A stretch of 64,000 nucleotides of DNA from contig NZ_JADWPD010000019.1 in NCBI RefSeq assembly GCF_017308975.1, positions 1 to 64,000 on the forward strand, given 5' to 3'. The notes under the pieces were generated by a model. It saw only the letters and a program-made list of their open reading frames with translations. It was not told where the DNA came from and ran no database searches. Source of the stretch: Amycolatopsis sp. MtRt-6 (lineage in GTDB: Bacteria; Actinomycetota; Actinomycetes; Mycobacteriales; Pseudonocardiaceae). This document shows, in pieces, positions 16,332 through 24,641 of the stretch. The translations under genes and the position numbers were made by a program. Every line of letters starts with the position of its first letter. The stretch's first letter is position 1.

Positions 16332-17729
16332 ATGCCCGTCTACCCACCGGAACCGTGGCGCGTCAAGATGGTCGAGCCGCTGCGCGCCACCACCCGTGAC
16401 GACCGTGAAGCGGCGTTGCGCGCGGCAGGCTGGAACCCGTGCCTGCTGCGCGCGGAGGACGTCTACGTGGACCTGTTCACCGACTCCGGCACGAACGCGA
16501 TGTCGGACCGGCAGTGGTCGGCGCTGCTGCACGGCGACGAAGCCTACGCCGGGGCCCGCAGCTTCTACGTCTTCGAGGAGGCCGTGCGCGCTTTCTACGG
16601 CTACGAGCACGTGATCCCGGTGCACCAGGGCCGCGGCGGCGAGAACATCCTGTCCCGCTGCCTGATCCGGCCCGGCACGCACATTCCCGGCAACATGTAC
16701 TTCCCCAGCACGCGCGCCCACCAGGAACTGAACGGGGCGGTCTTCCACGACGTCATCGTCGACGAAGCCCACGACCCGGATTCGGCGTACCCGTTCAAGG
16801 GCGACGTCGACCTCGGCAAGCTGAAGGCCGTGATCGGCGAGTTCGGGGCGGCGGCGATCCCGTACGTTTCGCTCGCCGCGACGGTCAACATGGCGGGCGG
16901 GCAGCCGATCAGCGTCGCGAACCTGACCGAAACGTGCGAACTGGCGCACGCGCACGGGATCCCGGTGTTCCTCGACACCGCCCGCGCGGTGGAGAACGCC
17001 TGGTTCGTCAAGCAGCGCGAACCCGGCTGGGCCCGCCGCACGGTGGCGGACATCCTGCGCGCGCTGTGCGCCCCGACCGACGGCGCGGTCATGTCCGCCA
17101 AGAAGGACTCGCTCGCCAACATCGGCGGCTGGCTCGCGCTGCGCGATCCCGCGCTGGCCGAGCAGGCCCGCGGACTCGTGGTGCTGTACGAGGGTCTGCA
17201 CACCTACGGCGGCATGGCCGGCCGTGACATGGAAGCCATCGCGGCGGGCATCGCCGAGTCGGTCGACGAAAACCACATCCGGGCCCGCGTGGCCCAGGTC
17301 GAGTACCTCGGCGAACGCCTGGCCGACGCGGGGGTGCCGGTCGTGCGCCCGTTCGGCGGGCACTGCGTCTGCGTCGACGCGGCGGCCGCGCTCCCGCACG
17401 TCCCGCGGACGGAGTTCCCCGCCCAGACGCTCGCCTGCGCGACGTACCTGCAGGCCGGGGTCCGCGGCGTCGAGCGCGGCGCCGTGACGGCCGGCCGCGA
17501 CCCGGTCACCGGCGAGAACCGCTTGCCGCGTCTGGAACTCCTGCGCCTGGCCATCCCGCGCCGCGTGTACACCCGGGCCCACATCGACCTGGTCGCCGAC
17601 GCCGTCATCGCCGTCCACCGCGACCGCGACCGGATCGCCCGCGGGCTGCGGTTCGAGACCGAACCGCGGCACCTGAGGTTCTTCCAGGCGCGGTTCACCC
17701 CGGTGTCCGGGGCGAGCATCTTCAGGTGA
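16332..17729 (+). CDS. tpl: Tyrosine phenol-lyase (beta-tyrosinase)
   Basis: This 465-residue beta-eliminating lyase is full length. The PLP lysine lies in MSAKKDSLANIGGW (Lys257/Lys258). The family splits into tryptophanase and tyrosine phenol-lyase. Here GVRGVERGAVTAGRDPVTGE carries Arg382, which aligns with TPL Arg381 (phenol-OH recognition), whereas tryptophanase has Ile in EIG. TPL cleaves L-tyrosine to phenol, pyruvate and ammonia, reversibly, and accepts ring-substituted phenols. It is the last gene of the five-gene operon, with GAGGGAG before the ATG. In this context its likely substrate is the halogenated tyrosine released by the thioesterase (inference). Confidence 0.85.
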   Translation: MPVYPPEPWRVKMVEPLRATTRDDREAALRAAGWNPCLLRAEDVYVDLFTDSGTNAMSDRQWSALLHGDEAYAGARSFYVFEEAVRAFYGYEHVIPVHQGRGGENILSRCLIRPGTHIPGNMYFPSTRAHQELNGAVFHDVIVDEAHDPDSAYPFKGDVDLGKLKAVIGEFGAAAIPYVSLAATVNMAGGQPISVANLTETCELAHAHGIPVFLDTARAVENAWFVKQREPGWARRTVADILRALCAPTDGAVMSAKKDSLANIGGWLALRDPALAEQARGLVVLYEGLHTYGGMAGRDMEAIAAGIAESVDENHIRARVAQVEYLGERLADAGVPVVRPFGGHCVCVDAAAALPHVPRTEFPAQTLACATYLQAGVRGVERGAVTAGRDPVTGENRLPRLELLRLAIPRRVYTRAHIDLVADAVIAVHRDRDRIARGLRFETEPRHLRFFQARFTPVSGASIFR

Positions 17730-17743
17730 GGTCTGCCTCCTGG

Positions 17744-19516
17744 TCAGCGGGCGGCGGGCAGCGCGGCGGTCAGGTCGTTGGTGAGCGCGCTGGGATAGCG
17801 CCGGGCCCAGGTGCGCATGGCTCGCTGTACCGTTTCGGGCTGCGCGGTGAAGTACTGCACGAGCCGCTGGACGGCCGCCTGCCGGTCGGCGGCCTCGGCC
17901 CGCTCGTAGTAGCGGGCCAGCGGGCTCCATGTCGGCCGCTGGGGGAGCGGCAGGGCGGCGTACTGGTGGAAGTAGCCGCGGAAGTCCTCGGTCCACTGCC
18001 GCAGTTCCTGCACGTCGTCATCCTGCTCCCGGCCCGGTTGGCTCGCCGCGGCCAGGGACAGCTCGTGCTGGGCGTACTGCCGGGTGGTCAGCTGGGTGTC
18101 GGGGTCGAGCGAGTTCGGGCCGATGATCGCGTACCGCCGGACGCCGGTCCGCTGGTTGCCGACGACGAAGTTGTAGCCCACGTTGGTGCCGATCGGCCGG
18201 CCCCCACCGCTCCGGCCGAAGCGGGTCTTGAGGTTGAGCCGGGGGTCGAAGTTGAGGGCGGGCGTTTCGGCGTAGTCGTCCGGGTGGACCTGGTCCGGGT
18301 GGCGCGTGCCGGCCTGGCGCACCGTGATGCCCAGCCCGCCGACGGCCTGCTGGGCGAGGCTGGTCATGGCCGCGCCCTGCCGGCCGGGCGGCAGCTGGGT
18401 GGCCGCGGTGACCGCCGCGCGCCACTGGTCCGGGGTGAGCTGGACCGGCGGTTGTGCCCCGGCCGCGCGGGCCTGGCCGCCCCCGCAGCGCTGCAGCCGC
18501 AGTCCCGCCCGCAACCGGGGCACCAGCCCGTCACCCAGCCCTTGGGCCGACCCGGACCAGCGCGACACCACGGCCCCGACCGCGGCCCGGTCGGCGTCCT
18601 CTTCCAGCCCGTCGACCGCGCTCCCGCCGGCGCCGTCCCGCTGCTGCTGGACGTGGGCCAGCTCGTGCGCGATCAGCGCGTCCCCGCCGAGGGTGCCCGG
18701 CTGGTACTCGCCCGGGGCGAACGCGATGTCCTCGCCGACCGTGAACGCCCGCGCGCCGAGCTCTTCGGCCAGCGCGCCGGCCCGGGCGTCGGTGTGCACC
18801 CGCGCCCCGCCGAAGTCCCGCCCGTAGGCCGACTCCAGGTCGGCCCGCACCCCGCCGTCGAGGGCCTGCCCGGCGCCGAGCCGGCCGCGCACGACCCGGA
18901 CGTCACGGTCGCCGGCCACTCCGTCACGGGCCTTGAACAGCGCGCCGGCCAGGTTCCCGACGGCGGACACCAGCCGCCCGACCAGCCCGCCCGGAGCCGG
19001 CGCGGCGGAGCCCCCGACCCGGTCCCGCACGGCGGTGGCCGCCGCCGTCACGTAGGACTGGGCGTCGGTGATCGCCACGCCGGGCAGGTTCTCCCGCAGT
19101 GAGCGCTCAAGTCCGGGACAGTCCTGGCTTTCGATGCCGCCGAAGACCTCGGCGAAGTGGGCCCGCGCGTCGGCGGCGGTGACCGGGTCGGCCCCGCCCA
19201 GCGCCGCCTCGACCGCACCGCGCAGCGCGGCCAGGAAAGGTCCACGCCGCATCTGCCCCGGCTCCAGGCCGGCCGCCGAGTCCGGCACGATCAACCCGCC
19301 GTCGGCTCCGCCCGCGTCACCGGCCTCCCGGCTCACGAGCAGCCGCTGGACCCGGGCGTTGCCCGCGGCCTGCTGCAGGTGCGAGATCAGGGCGGCCCGG
19401 GAGCCTGAGTCGCCGTGGGTCGGCAGGGCCACGGGCAAGGACCCGCGATGTTCGGGGGTAAGTGCGGTGGCCGGCGTGTCGCCGTCCGGTGCGGGGCGTC
19501 GCTCGCGGGCGGTCAT
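17744..19516 (-). CDS. DUF4157 (eCIS core) protein with HELAH motif and unknown C-terminal domain
   Basis: This 590-residue protein lacks a signal peptide. Residues of about 210-295 form a DUF4157 domain: RADLESAYGRDFGGARVHTD, then FAPGEY and DALIAHELAHVQQQ with the zincin-like HELAH motif. DUF4157 is repeatedly linked to extracellular contractile injection systems (eCIS) and toxin cargo. The N-terminal 150 residues and the C-terminal 240 are not recognised; the latter contains YAQHELSLAAA and is rich in Gln/Arg. The ATG overlaps the stop of the upstream Lgt-like gene. The gene is convergent with tpl, with 14 bases between. No sheath, tube or spike gene is in the window. Confidence 0.75.
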   Translation of the reverse strand: MTARERRPAPDGDTPATALTPEHRGSLPVALPTHGDSGSRAALISHLQQAAGNARVQRLLVSREAGDAGGADGGLIVPDSAAGLEPGQMRRGPFLAALRGAVEAALGGADPVTAADARAHFAEVFGGIESQDCPGLERSLRENLPGVAITDAQSYVTAAATAVRDRVGGSAAPAPGGLVGRLVSAVGNLAGALFKARDGVAGDRDVRVVRGRLGAGQALDGGVRADLESAYGRDFGGARVHTDARAGALAEELGARAFTVGEDIAFAPGEYQPGTLGGDALIAHELAHVQQQRDGAGGSAVDGLEEDADRAAVGAVVSRWSGSAQGLGDGLVPRLRAGLRLQRCGGGQARAAGAQPPVQLTPDQWRAAVTAATQLPPGRQGAAMTSLAQQAVGGLGITVRQAGTRHPDQVHPDDYAETPALNFDPRLNLKTRFGRSGGGRPIGTNVGYNFVVGNQRTGVRRYAIIGPNSLDPDTQLTTRQYAQHELSLAAASQPGREQDDDVQELRQWTEDFRGYFHQYAALPLPQRPTWSPLARYYERAEAADRQAAVQRLVQYFTAQPETVQRAMRTWARRYPSALTNDLTAALPAAR

Positions 19517-20565
19517 CGGTCCACGCCGATCGAGACGTGGTGCACGCCGCTCGGCGAGGTCAGCCGCCGCGGGCGCCCGCTCGGTCCGGTGGCCGCGACG
19601 ACCCGGCCGAGCGCGGCCAGCCCGGCCCGGCCCAGCGGGGCGCCGGGCCGGGAGAAGGCGTAGTGCCGGTGGGACGCCGACAGGCGGAGGCCGCGGTCCT
19701 CGTCGATCAGCACCGGGTCACCCGGGGCCGCGGCGGCCCGCCGGACCAGCCCGGCCAGGCGGCGCAGGTGACCGTCGCGGCACAACCGCGTCGCCTCGGC
19801 CCGCCGGGCCGCGACGCCGACCCCGGCCAGCAGCAGCACCACGAGGACGGCGCTCACCGGTGCCGGCGGGCCGGCCGGGGTCGACACCAGCACCCCGGTC
19901 CCGGCCAGCGCCGTCCACTGCGCCTCGGTCAGCAGGCCGAACACCGGCCGGTCCTCGTCGCCGCGCAGGAACTCCAGCCAGAACCGGACGACCAGGTGCA
20001 GTCCGAGGTACCAGCCGAACCCCGGCCCGCCACCCGCCGTCACCAGGGCCGCGACCGCGGCCGTGCCGGCCAGCGCGACCGCCTCGACCGCGGCCACCGG
20101 CACGAGTGGCACACCGGCGTACTCGGCCGGAAGCCCGGCCGCCACGTGCCGTTCGCCGTACCGGACACCCCACCGGGCCGGCCGGCCGTGGCAGCAGCCG
20201 GCCGACAGACAGCCGATCCGCCCGGCGGCCAGGAACAGCCCGACGCCCGGAGCGACGACGCCGAGCCCGTCCAGGACCGGCCGGTGCAGCAGGAGGAGCA
20301 GCCCGGCGGCGGCCGCGAACGCCGCCGCCTCGCCGTGCAGGCAGACGAGCCGGGGCCGCCCGGTGACGAGCCCGCCCCCGGCCGCGACGGCCAGGAAGGC
20401 GAGCAGCATCGCGGCGCCCAGGGCCGGGACCAGCGCGACGGGCATCCCGGTCGCGCGGGCCAGGAGCAGGCTCAGTGTCAGGGCGAGGACCAGTCCGGCG
20501 GCACCGGTGGCCGGGAAGCCGCGACGGGCCCAGCGTCCGGGTACGGTCCACGTCGCGTCCGTCAC
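19513..20565 (-). CDS. Prolipoprotein diacylglyceryl transferase (Lgt)-like membrane protein
   Basis: This protein of about 350 residues has some seven membrane segments followed by a basic soluble tail of about 100 residues. GRIGCLSAGCCHGRP matches the Lgt family signature with its catalytic-region arginine, and LVVRFWLEFLRGDEDRP fits the second conserved Arg region. Lgt moves diacylglycerol to lipobox cysteines; this looks like a divergent paralogue, not the housekeeping copy. GTG at 20565 was preferred (GGGAGG just upstream); GTG at 20583 would add six residues. It is translationally coupled to the DUF4157 gene, implying joint function. The C-terminal tail has no known domain. Confidence 0.75.
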   Translation of the reverse strand: MTDATWTVPGRWARRGFPATGAAGLVLALTLSLLLARATGMPVALVPALGAAMLLAFLAVAAGGGLVTGRPRLVCLHGEAAAFAAAAGLLLLLHRPVLDGLGVVAPGVGLFLAAGRIGCLSAGCCHGRPARWGVRYGERHVAAGLPAEYAGVPLVPVAAVEAVALAGTAAVAALVTAGGGPGFGWYLGLHLVVRFWLEFLRGDEDRPVFGLLTEAQWTALAGTGVLVSTPAGPPAPVSAVLVVLLLAGVGVAARRAEATRLCRDGHLRRLAGLVRRAAAAPGDPVLIDEDRGLRLSASHRHYAFSRPGAPLGRAGLAALGRVVAATGPSGRPRRLTSPSGVHHVSIGVDR

Positions 20566-20687
20566 GGCACCTCCCGGGGGCACGGTTCCTCAACCGTCGG
20601 CGCAACCCCCGGGGGTGGCCAGGGGCGGGCGCACGGCATCGGGGGCAGAATCCGTTGCCCGTGGGGGCAGGGCGTTTCGCGGGCGGA

Positions 20688-21554
20688 TCAGCTCAGCACC
20701 GCGACGACACGGGTGCCTGGCTCGAAGCCGCCGGCTTCGGCGCGTGCGAAGAGCCCGTAGAGCATCTTGGCCTCGTACACCCAGTCAAGGGTGATCCCGT
20801 GCCGGTCGCGGAAGGCTTCGATGAAGCTGTCGAGTGCTGGGCGACGCTTCGCGTAGCCGCCGAAGTGGAAGCCGGTGTCGATGTCCCAGTTCGTGGTGAC
20901 GGTGCCGAACGCCTCGAGCTGGAGGCGGCGAACTTCGTCGTCGAGAAACCGGCCGCCGTTCAGGACGGCGAAGCCGAGCGCGCGTTGCGGGCCCCGCAGG
21001 CCGGCCGCGATCCCCGCCAGGGTGCCGCCCGTTCCGGTGGCGCAGCAGAGGACGTCGAAGCCGGTGGTGATCTCGCCGACCAGTTCTGCGGTACCGCGCA
21101 CGGCAAGGCCGTTGCTGCCTCCCTCCGGCAGCACGTAGCACGGCCCGAACTCGCGGGTCAGCTCGGCGACCACGGCCGGCTCCGTCTTGCGGCGGTACGT
21201 CGCACGGTCCAAATAGGTCAGTGCCATCCCGTGCGCGCGGGCGTAGGCAAGGGAATCGTTGAGCGGTCGACGCGCTTCACCGCGGATGACGCCCACGGTC
21301 TCGAACCCCAGGTGCCGGCCGGCGGCCGCGGTCGCGCGGATGTGGTTCGAGTATGCGCCACCGAAGGTCAGGAGCCGCGTGAAGCCCTGATGCCGAGCGG
21401 CTTCGAGATTGTGGCGGAGCTTCCGCCATTTGTTCCCGGGAACATCGCGGCTGATGAGGTCGTCCCGCTTGAGCTGGAGGTGGACACCACGGCGCTCGAG
21501 CCGCTCGTCACGCAGCTCCGCGAGCGGCGACGGCAGGGTGGCCAGGGCGGCCAT
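20688..21554 (-). CDS. ACC deaminase / D-cysteine desulfhydrase family PLP enzyme
   Basis: This 288-residue fold-type II PLP enzyme has the Schiff-base lysine in PGNKWRKL (about residues 39-46), the phosphate-binding serine region in FGGAYSNHI and the glycine-rich loop ATGTGGTLAGI. Family members open 1-aminocyclopropane-1-carboxylate or eliminate H2S from D-cysteine; sequence alone does not separate these. ATG at 21554 has GGAG five bases upstream, while an in-frame GTG at 21575 adds seven residues. The gene stands alone. Confidence 0.8.
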   Translation of the reverse strand: MAALATLPSPLAELRDERLERRGVHLQLKRDDLISRDVPGNKWRKLRHNLEAARHQGFTRLLTFGGAYSNHIRATAAAGRHLGFETVGVIRGEARRPLNDSLAYARAHGMALTYLDRATYRRKTEPAVVAELTREFGPCYVLPEGGSNGLAVRGTAELVGEITTGFDVLCCATGTGGTLAGIAAGLRGPQRALGFAVLNGGRFLDDEVRRLQLEAFGTVTTNWDIDTGFHFGGYAKRRPALDSFIEAFRDRHGITLDWVYEAKMLYGLFARAEAGGFEPGTRVVAVLS

Positions 21555-21643
21555 CCGGTCTCCGACGGTGCTCACCCGAGGCACCTTAGGGCTTGTGCCG
21601 AAGTTGTGTCGAGCTGGTGTGGGCTGGTGTGCTCGTGGGTGTG

Positions 21644-21669
21644 GGCCCGTAGCCGTGTGGCTGCGGGCC
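21644..21669. terminator. Hairpin downstream of the HNH gene
   Basis: GGCCCGTAGCC and GGCTGCGGGCC pair over 11 positions with one G-T mismatch around a GTGT loop. It lies 11 bases beyond the stop of the leftward HNH gene. There is no clear T tract, as is common for actinomycete terminators. A GT-rich stretch (21605-21645) follows it in the leftward direction. Confidence 0.5.
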
Positions 21670-21679
21670 TGTCCCGTGG

Positions 21680-22909
21680 TCAGGCTGTGAATGGGAGTGG
21701 TTCGTGGAGGTTGTTGCGCCGGGGTTTGCGGCGTCGGTCGATGAATGTCGGTGGGAGGAATTCGGGGAGGCCGTCGGTGGCGATGCGGGCTTCCCAGCCG
21801 GAGCGGTGGAGTAGCCGGTGGTGGTGGGCGCACATCAGGACGAGGTTGGTGAGGTTGGTGGGGCCGCCGTCTGCCCAGTGGCGGATGTGGTGGCCTTGAC
21901 AGTGCCGGGGTGGCCGATGACAGCCGGGGAACGCGCAGCCGCGGTCGCGGAGGAAGAGGGCGCGGCGGAGTCCGGCGGAGATGAGGCGGCGGAGGCGGCC
22001 GAGGTTCAGCGGTTCGCTTTTGTCGCCGAGGACGGCGGGGATGATCATGGCGTCGCAGGCGTGCACCCGGGCTTCGGCGGCGGTCATGGTGCCGGTGTCG
22101 CCGAGGGTGGCCTTGCCGAGGCCGGATTTCAGGTCTTCGAACGACACGGCGACCATGACGTGGGCTCGTTCTCCGGCCTGCATCGGCAGGTCTGGGGAAT
22201 TCAGGGCGAGGTCGATGGCGTCGGAGAAGGCGTCGCCGTAGCGCTGTGGGGTGGTGCGGAAGTCGGGGCCGTCGTCGCCGGTGCGACGCTCGGCCAAAGC
22301 ATCCAACAATGCGTGGGCGCGGGTGCCGGTTTCGTCGTCGAACCGGCCACTCAGCTCCCAGATGCCGGTTCTTTTGCGGCGGAGGAACAGCTCCCGGGTC
22401 GGGGCGGCGGGTTCGGTGTCGTCGGGTGCGGGCCCGTCGGGGACGAGGTGGGCGAGGATGCGGGCACCGAGGGCGGCGACCTGCTTGTGCCCGGCCTCCT
22501 CAGCGAAAGCCAGCAGGTTGGTCTCGGCGCTCACGCAGTGCTCGGGCGGGACCTGGGCCAGCACGTTGGTGATCACGTCGATCATCGGGTTGCTCAACCG
22601 CCCCGCCCGAGCCGCAACACCAGTGGCGGGAGCCAAGGCAGGAATCGGGGAGCCGTCGAGGTTGCGGCCCGGATTCACCAAGCGGGCGCGTTTGATCAGC
22701 CGTTCCGTAGCCGGCTTCGGCATATCGGCGAGGTGCTCCATAAGCCGGGCTGCGGAGCGGTAGCCGAACAGTTCCATCACCCCGCGCTGCTCGATTTCCA
22801 CCAGCACCGCACCAAGTTCGGCCTCCGCGGACCGCATGCGCGCGACCAGCTCACCGAGGCGGTCGGCGAGAGCCACCGCCTCGGGGGACTGGGTCGCGTC
22901 GTTGGTCAT
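21680..22909 (-). CDS. DUF222 / HNH endonuclease protein (13E12-repeat family)
   Basis: This 409-residue protein has an N-terminal helical DUF222 domain and a C-terminal HNH nuclease motif: CAFPGCHRPPRHCQGHHIRH, then NLVLMCAHHHRLLH. The form is the 13E12-repeat family, which occurs in many copies in actinobacteria and may be mobile. Its biological role is not established. Base composition is somewhat lower in GC than the neighbours, and it borders a zone of decayed genes, which fits acquisition. The ATG has TTGGAG upstream. Confidence 0.85.
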   Translation of the reverse strand: MTNDATQSPEAVALADRLGELVARMRSAEAELGAVLVEIEQRGVMELFGYRSAARLMEHLADMPKPATERLIKRARLVNPGRNLDGSPIPALAPATGVAARAGRLSNPMIDVITNVLAQVPPEHCVSAETNLLAFAEEAGHKQVAALGARILAHLVPDGPAPDDTEPAAPTRELFLRRKRTGIWELSGRFDDETGTRAHALLDALAERRTGDDGPDFRTTPQRYGDAFSDAIDLALNSPDLPMQAGERAHVMVAVSFEDLKSGLGKATLGDTGTMTAAEARVHACDAMIIPAVLGDKSEPLNLGRLRRLISAGLRRALFLRDRGCAFPGCHRPPRHCQGHHIRHWADGGPTNLTNLVLMCAHHHRLLHRSGWEARIATDGLPEFLPPTFIDRRRKPRRNNLHEPLPFTA

Positions 22910-23265
22910 GTCTCCAAGCTACCGGCGATCGAACACAGGGTCATCACTCGATACGGTGGGAACAAAAGGTAAAGCCGCTGTCCGCACCCGAGAACACCGG
23001 AAACCACGGCAGGGCAACCGAAGCGTGGGGAATCGGCGCTGGCGACCAACAACGCGACCCAACCCCTGGAGCGCCGATTTCCCACGCCGCGGCGAAGCCG
23101 TGCTTGAAACCCAGCCACCTCTTCTCACCGCCCACTGATCTTCCGATAGCCGAAGCCGTACCGGATACAAGTCGAGACGTGCGGCCGAGGAGGCGCCGAC
23201 CCCGGCGGCCGGGGGCGGCTGAGGCAGAAGTGAAAGGAACAGCGCGGGATCTAGCAATCGGCCGG
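22910..23265. other. Non-coding, lower-GC stretch
   Basis: No ORF here has recognisable content, and composition is lower in GC than the flanks. It separates the HNH gene from a run of decayed coding remnants. Nothing specific is seen. Confidence 0.5.
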
Positions 23266-23508
23266 TCAGCCGCGTCGCCGGCGAGCGCGCGAGGCAGCCC
23301 AACGGCTCAGACGCTCGACGCTCTCGACCTCGTAGCCGTTCCGGGTGGGCTGGTAGTAGGTCTCGCGGTTCATTTCGCCGGGGAAGCAGTCGGCGCCGGA
23401 GAAGCGGGCGTTGAGGACGTGGGCGGCCGGCATGAGTGAGCCGGTGCGCTTGGCGGCGATGGACCTCGGGGCGGTGGCGAGGTAGACGACGTCCTCCAGG
23501 TTGTGCAC
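23266..23508 (-). pseudogene. RarA-like C-terminal remnant
   Basis: About 80 codons read NLEDVVYLATAPRSIAAKRT, later NRETYYQPTRNGYE and VERLSRW. This resembles the C-terminus of the replication-associated AAA ATPase RarA/MgsA (VYLA-APKSNA, then YY-PT--G-E). The AAA core is absent, so this is a tail fragment. The assignment is from memory of the motif and is tentative. Confidence 0.35.
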
Positions 23509-23570
23509 GCGCGCCCCGTGATCGCATCCGGAGCGGGTTTGCCCACGGGCCGGTCCTTTCGTTGGGTGTC

Positions 23571-24037
23571 TCAGTCGTGGAGCAGCACCACCTGCTTGCC
23601 CGGACTCGACGCCGGTGTGGGCCTCGAGCTGCTGCTGGAACACGTCGGCCGGCAGGTCGGTGGCCGCACCCGCGTAGCAGTGCGCCGGTGAAGCGGAAGG
23701 TGCACGTCGACGCCCATGGCCCGCAGTTCGTCGGCGCGCTCAGGCCCACCGTGGAGGTGCCGCCGCGGATCAGCAGAGTGTGCCCGGCGGTGAGGCCCAG
23801 GCCGGTGGCCGGCGACCCGCGGGCGGTCTGGAACGTCTCCGGCAGGGCACCGGCGACGTCCCACGGCAGGCTGGTCGCGAACGGGATGACCTGCGTCGCC
23901 GGGACCGTGACGTACTGCGCGTACGAGCCGTCGAAGAAGCGGCCCATGCCGCCCATCACGGTCGCCACCTGCTGCCCCGGACGCAGCTCACTGTCCGCGG
24001 GCGCCTGGTCGACGACCCCCACGCCCTCGCGCACCAT
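23571..24037 (-). pseudogene. Decayed zinc-binding alcohol dehydrogenase / quinone oxidoreductase
   Basis: Pieces of an MDR-family oxidoreductase appear in three leftward frames. One reads MGGMGRFFDGSYAQY through IRGGTSTVGLSA, the next RADELRAMGVDV, then EAHTGVESGQAG and finally GKQVVLLHD. The first about 60 residues are missing and about 24 residues are lost between the second and third pieces. At 467 bases it is under half normal length and cannot be functional. It is divergent from an intact merR gene, the usual partner arrangement for such oxidoreductases. Confidence 0.7.
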
Positions 24038-24146
24038 CCGGGCCGGGTCACGACGATCGCTCGCATCGCCGCCGGGGCAGGGTGCCGGACGCGTCTGGCG
24101 CTGTTCATTCCCGGGGTCCGGCACAGTGCCGCGTAGGCTGTCTGGC

Positions 24147-24536
24147 ATGCGGATCGGCGAGCTGTCCCGGCGTACGGGCGTGAGTTCGCGCTCACTGCGG
24201 TACTACGAAGAACAGGGCCTGCTGACCAGTTCCCGCTCCGAGGCCGGGCAGCGGCACTATTCCGACGCCGAGGTCGAGCGGGTGGCACTCATCCGGCAGC
24301 TGTTCGACGCGGGCCTGTCGAGCCGGGTGATCGCGGCGGTGCTGCCGTGCGTGGAAATCCCCGGCGACCCCGGGGTTGCCGAGGAGGCGTTCGCGACGAT
24401 GACCCGCGAGCGCGCCCGGATCGACGCCGAGGTCGCGCGCCTGATCGAGACCCGGAACGCGCTCGACGTGGTGATCGAGGCCAACAGCCGGCACCGGGCG
24501 GCGCTGGCCGCGGAGCCGGTGACCCGGTCGGCCTGA
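24147..24536 (+). CDS. MerR-family transcriptional regulator
   Basis: This 129-residue protein has the MerR helix-turn-helix at the N-terminus (MRIGELSRRTGVSSRSLRYY, then GQRHYSDAEVERV) and a coiled-coil dimerisation helix. No metal-binding cysteine cluster is present, so it is more like the short-chain regulators that control reductase genes. The divergent target appears to be the decayed alcohol dehydrogenase (23571-24037), leaving the regulator orphaned or retargeted to the downstream MDR gene at 24642. Confidence 0.85.
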   Translation: MRIGELSRRTGVSSRSLRYYEEQGLLTSSRSEAGQRHYSDAEVERVALIRQLFDAGLSSRVIAAVLPCVEIPGDPGVAEEAFATMTRERARIDAEVARLIETRNALDVVIEANSRHRAALAAEPVTRSA

Positions 24537-24641
24537 AGCTGTGACCCGCGCCTCAGCCGGTTGCCCCTGACACCGGTGTGAGCGGTGAGGATGGCCGCAG
24601 CGCCCGGAACCACCGGGCGGTCATCCGGAAGGCGGCGGAAA

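Noticed and set aside
16332-17729. Tryptophanase annotation for the beta-eliminating lyase
   Set aside because: The ERG arginine (Arg382) matches tyrosine phenol-lyase, not the Ile of tryptophanase.
21605-21645. GT-rich imperfect repeat as a satellite
   Set aside because: Units are irregular and short; probably compositional noise next to the HNH-gene hairpin.
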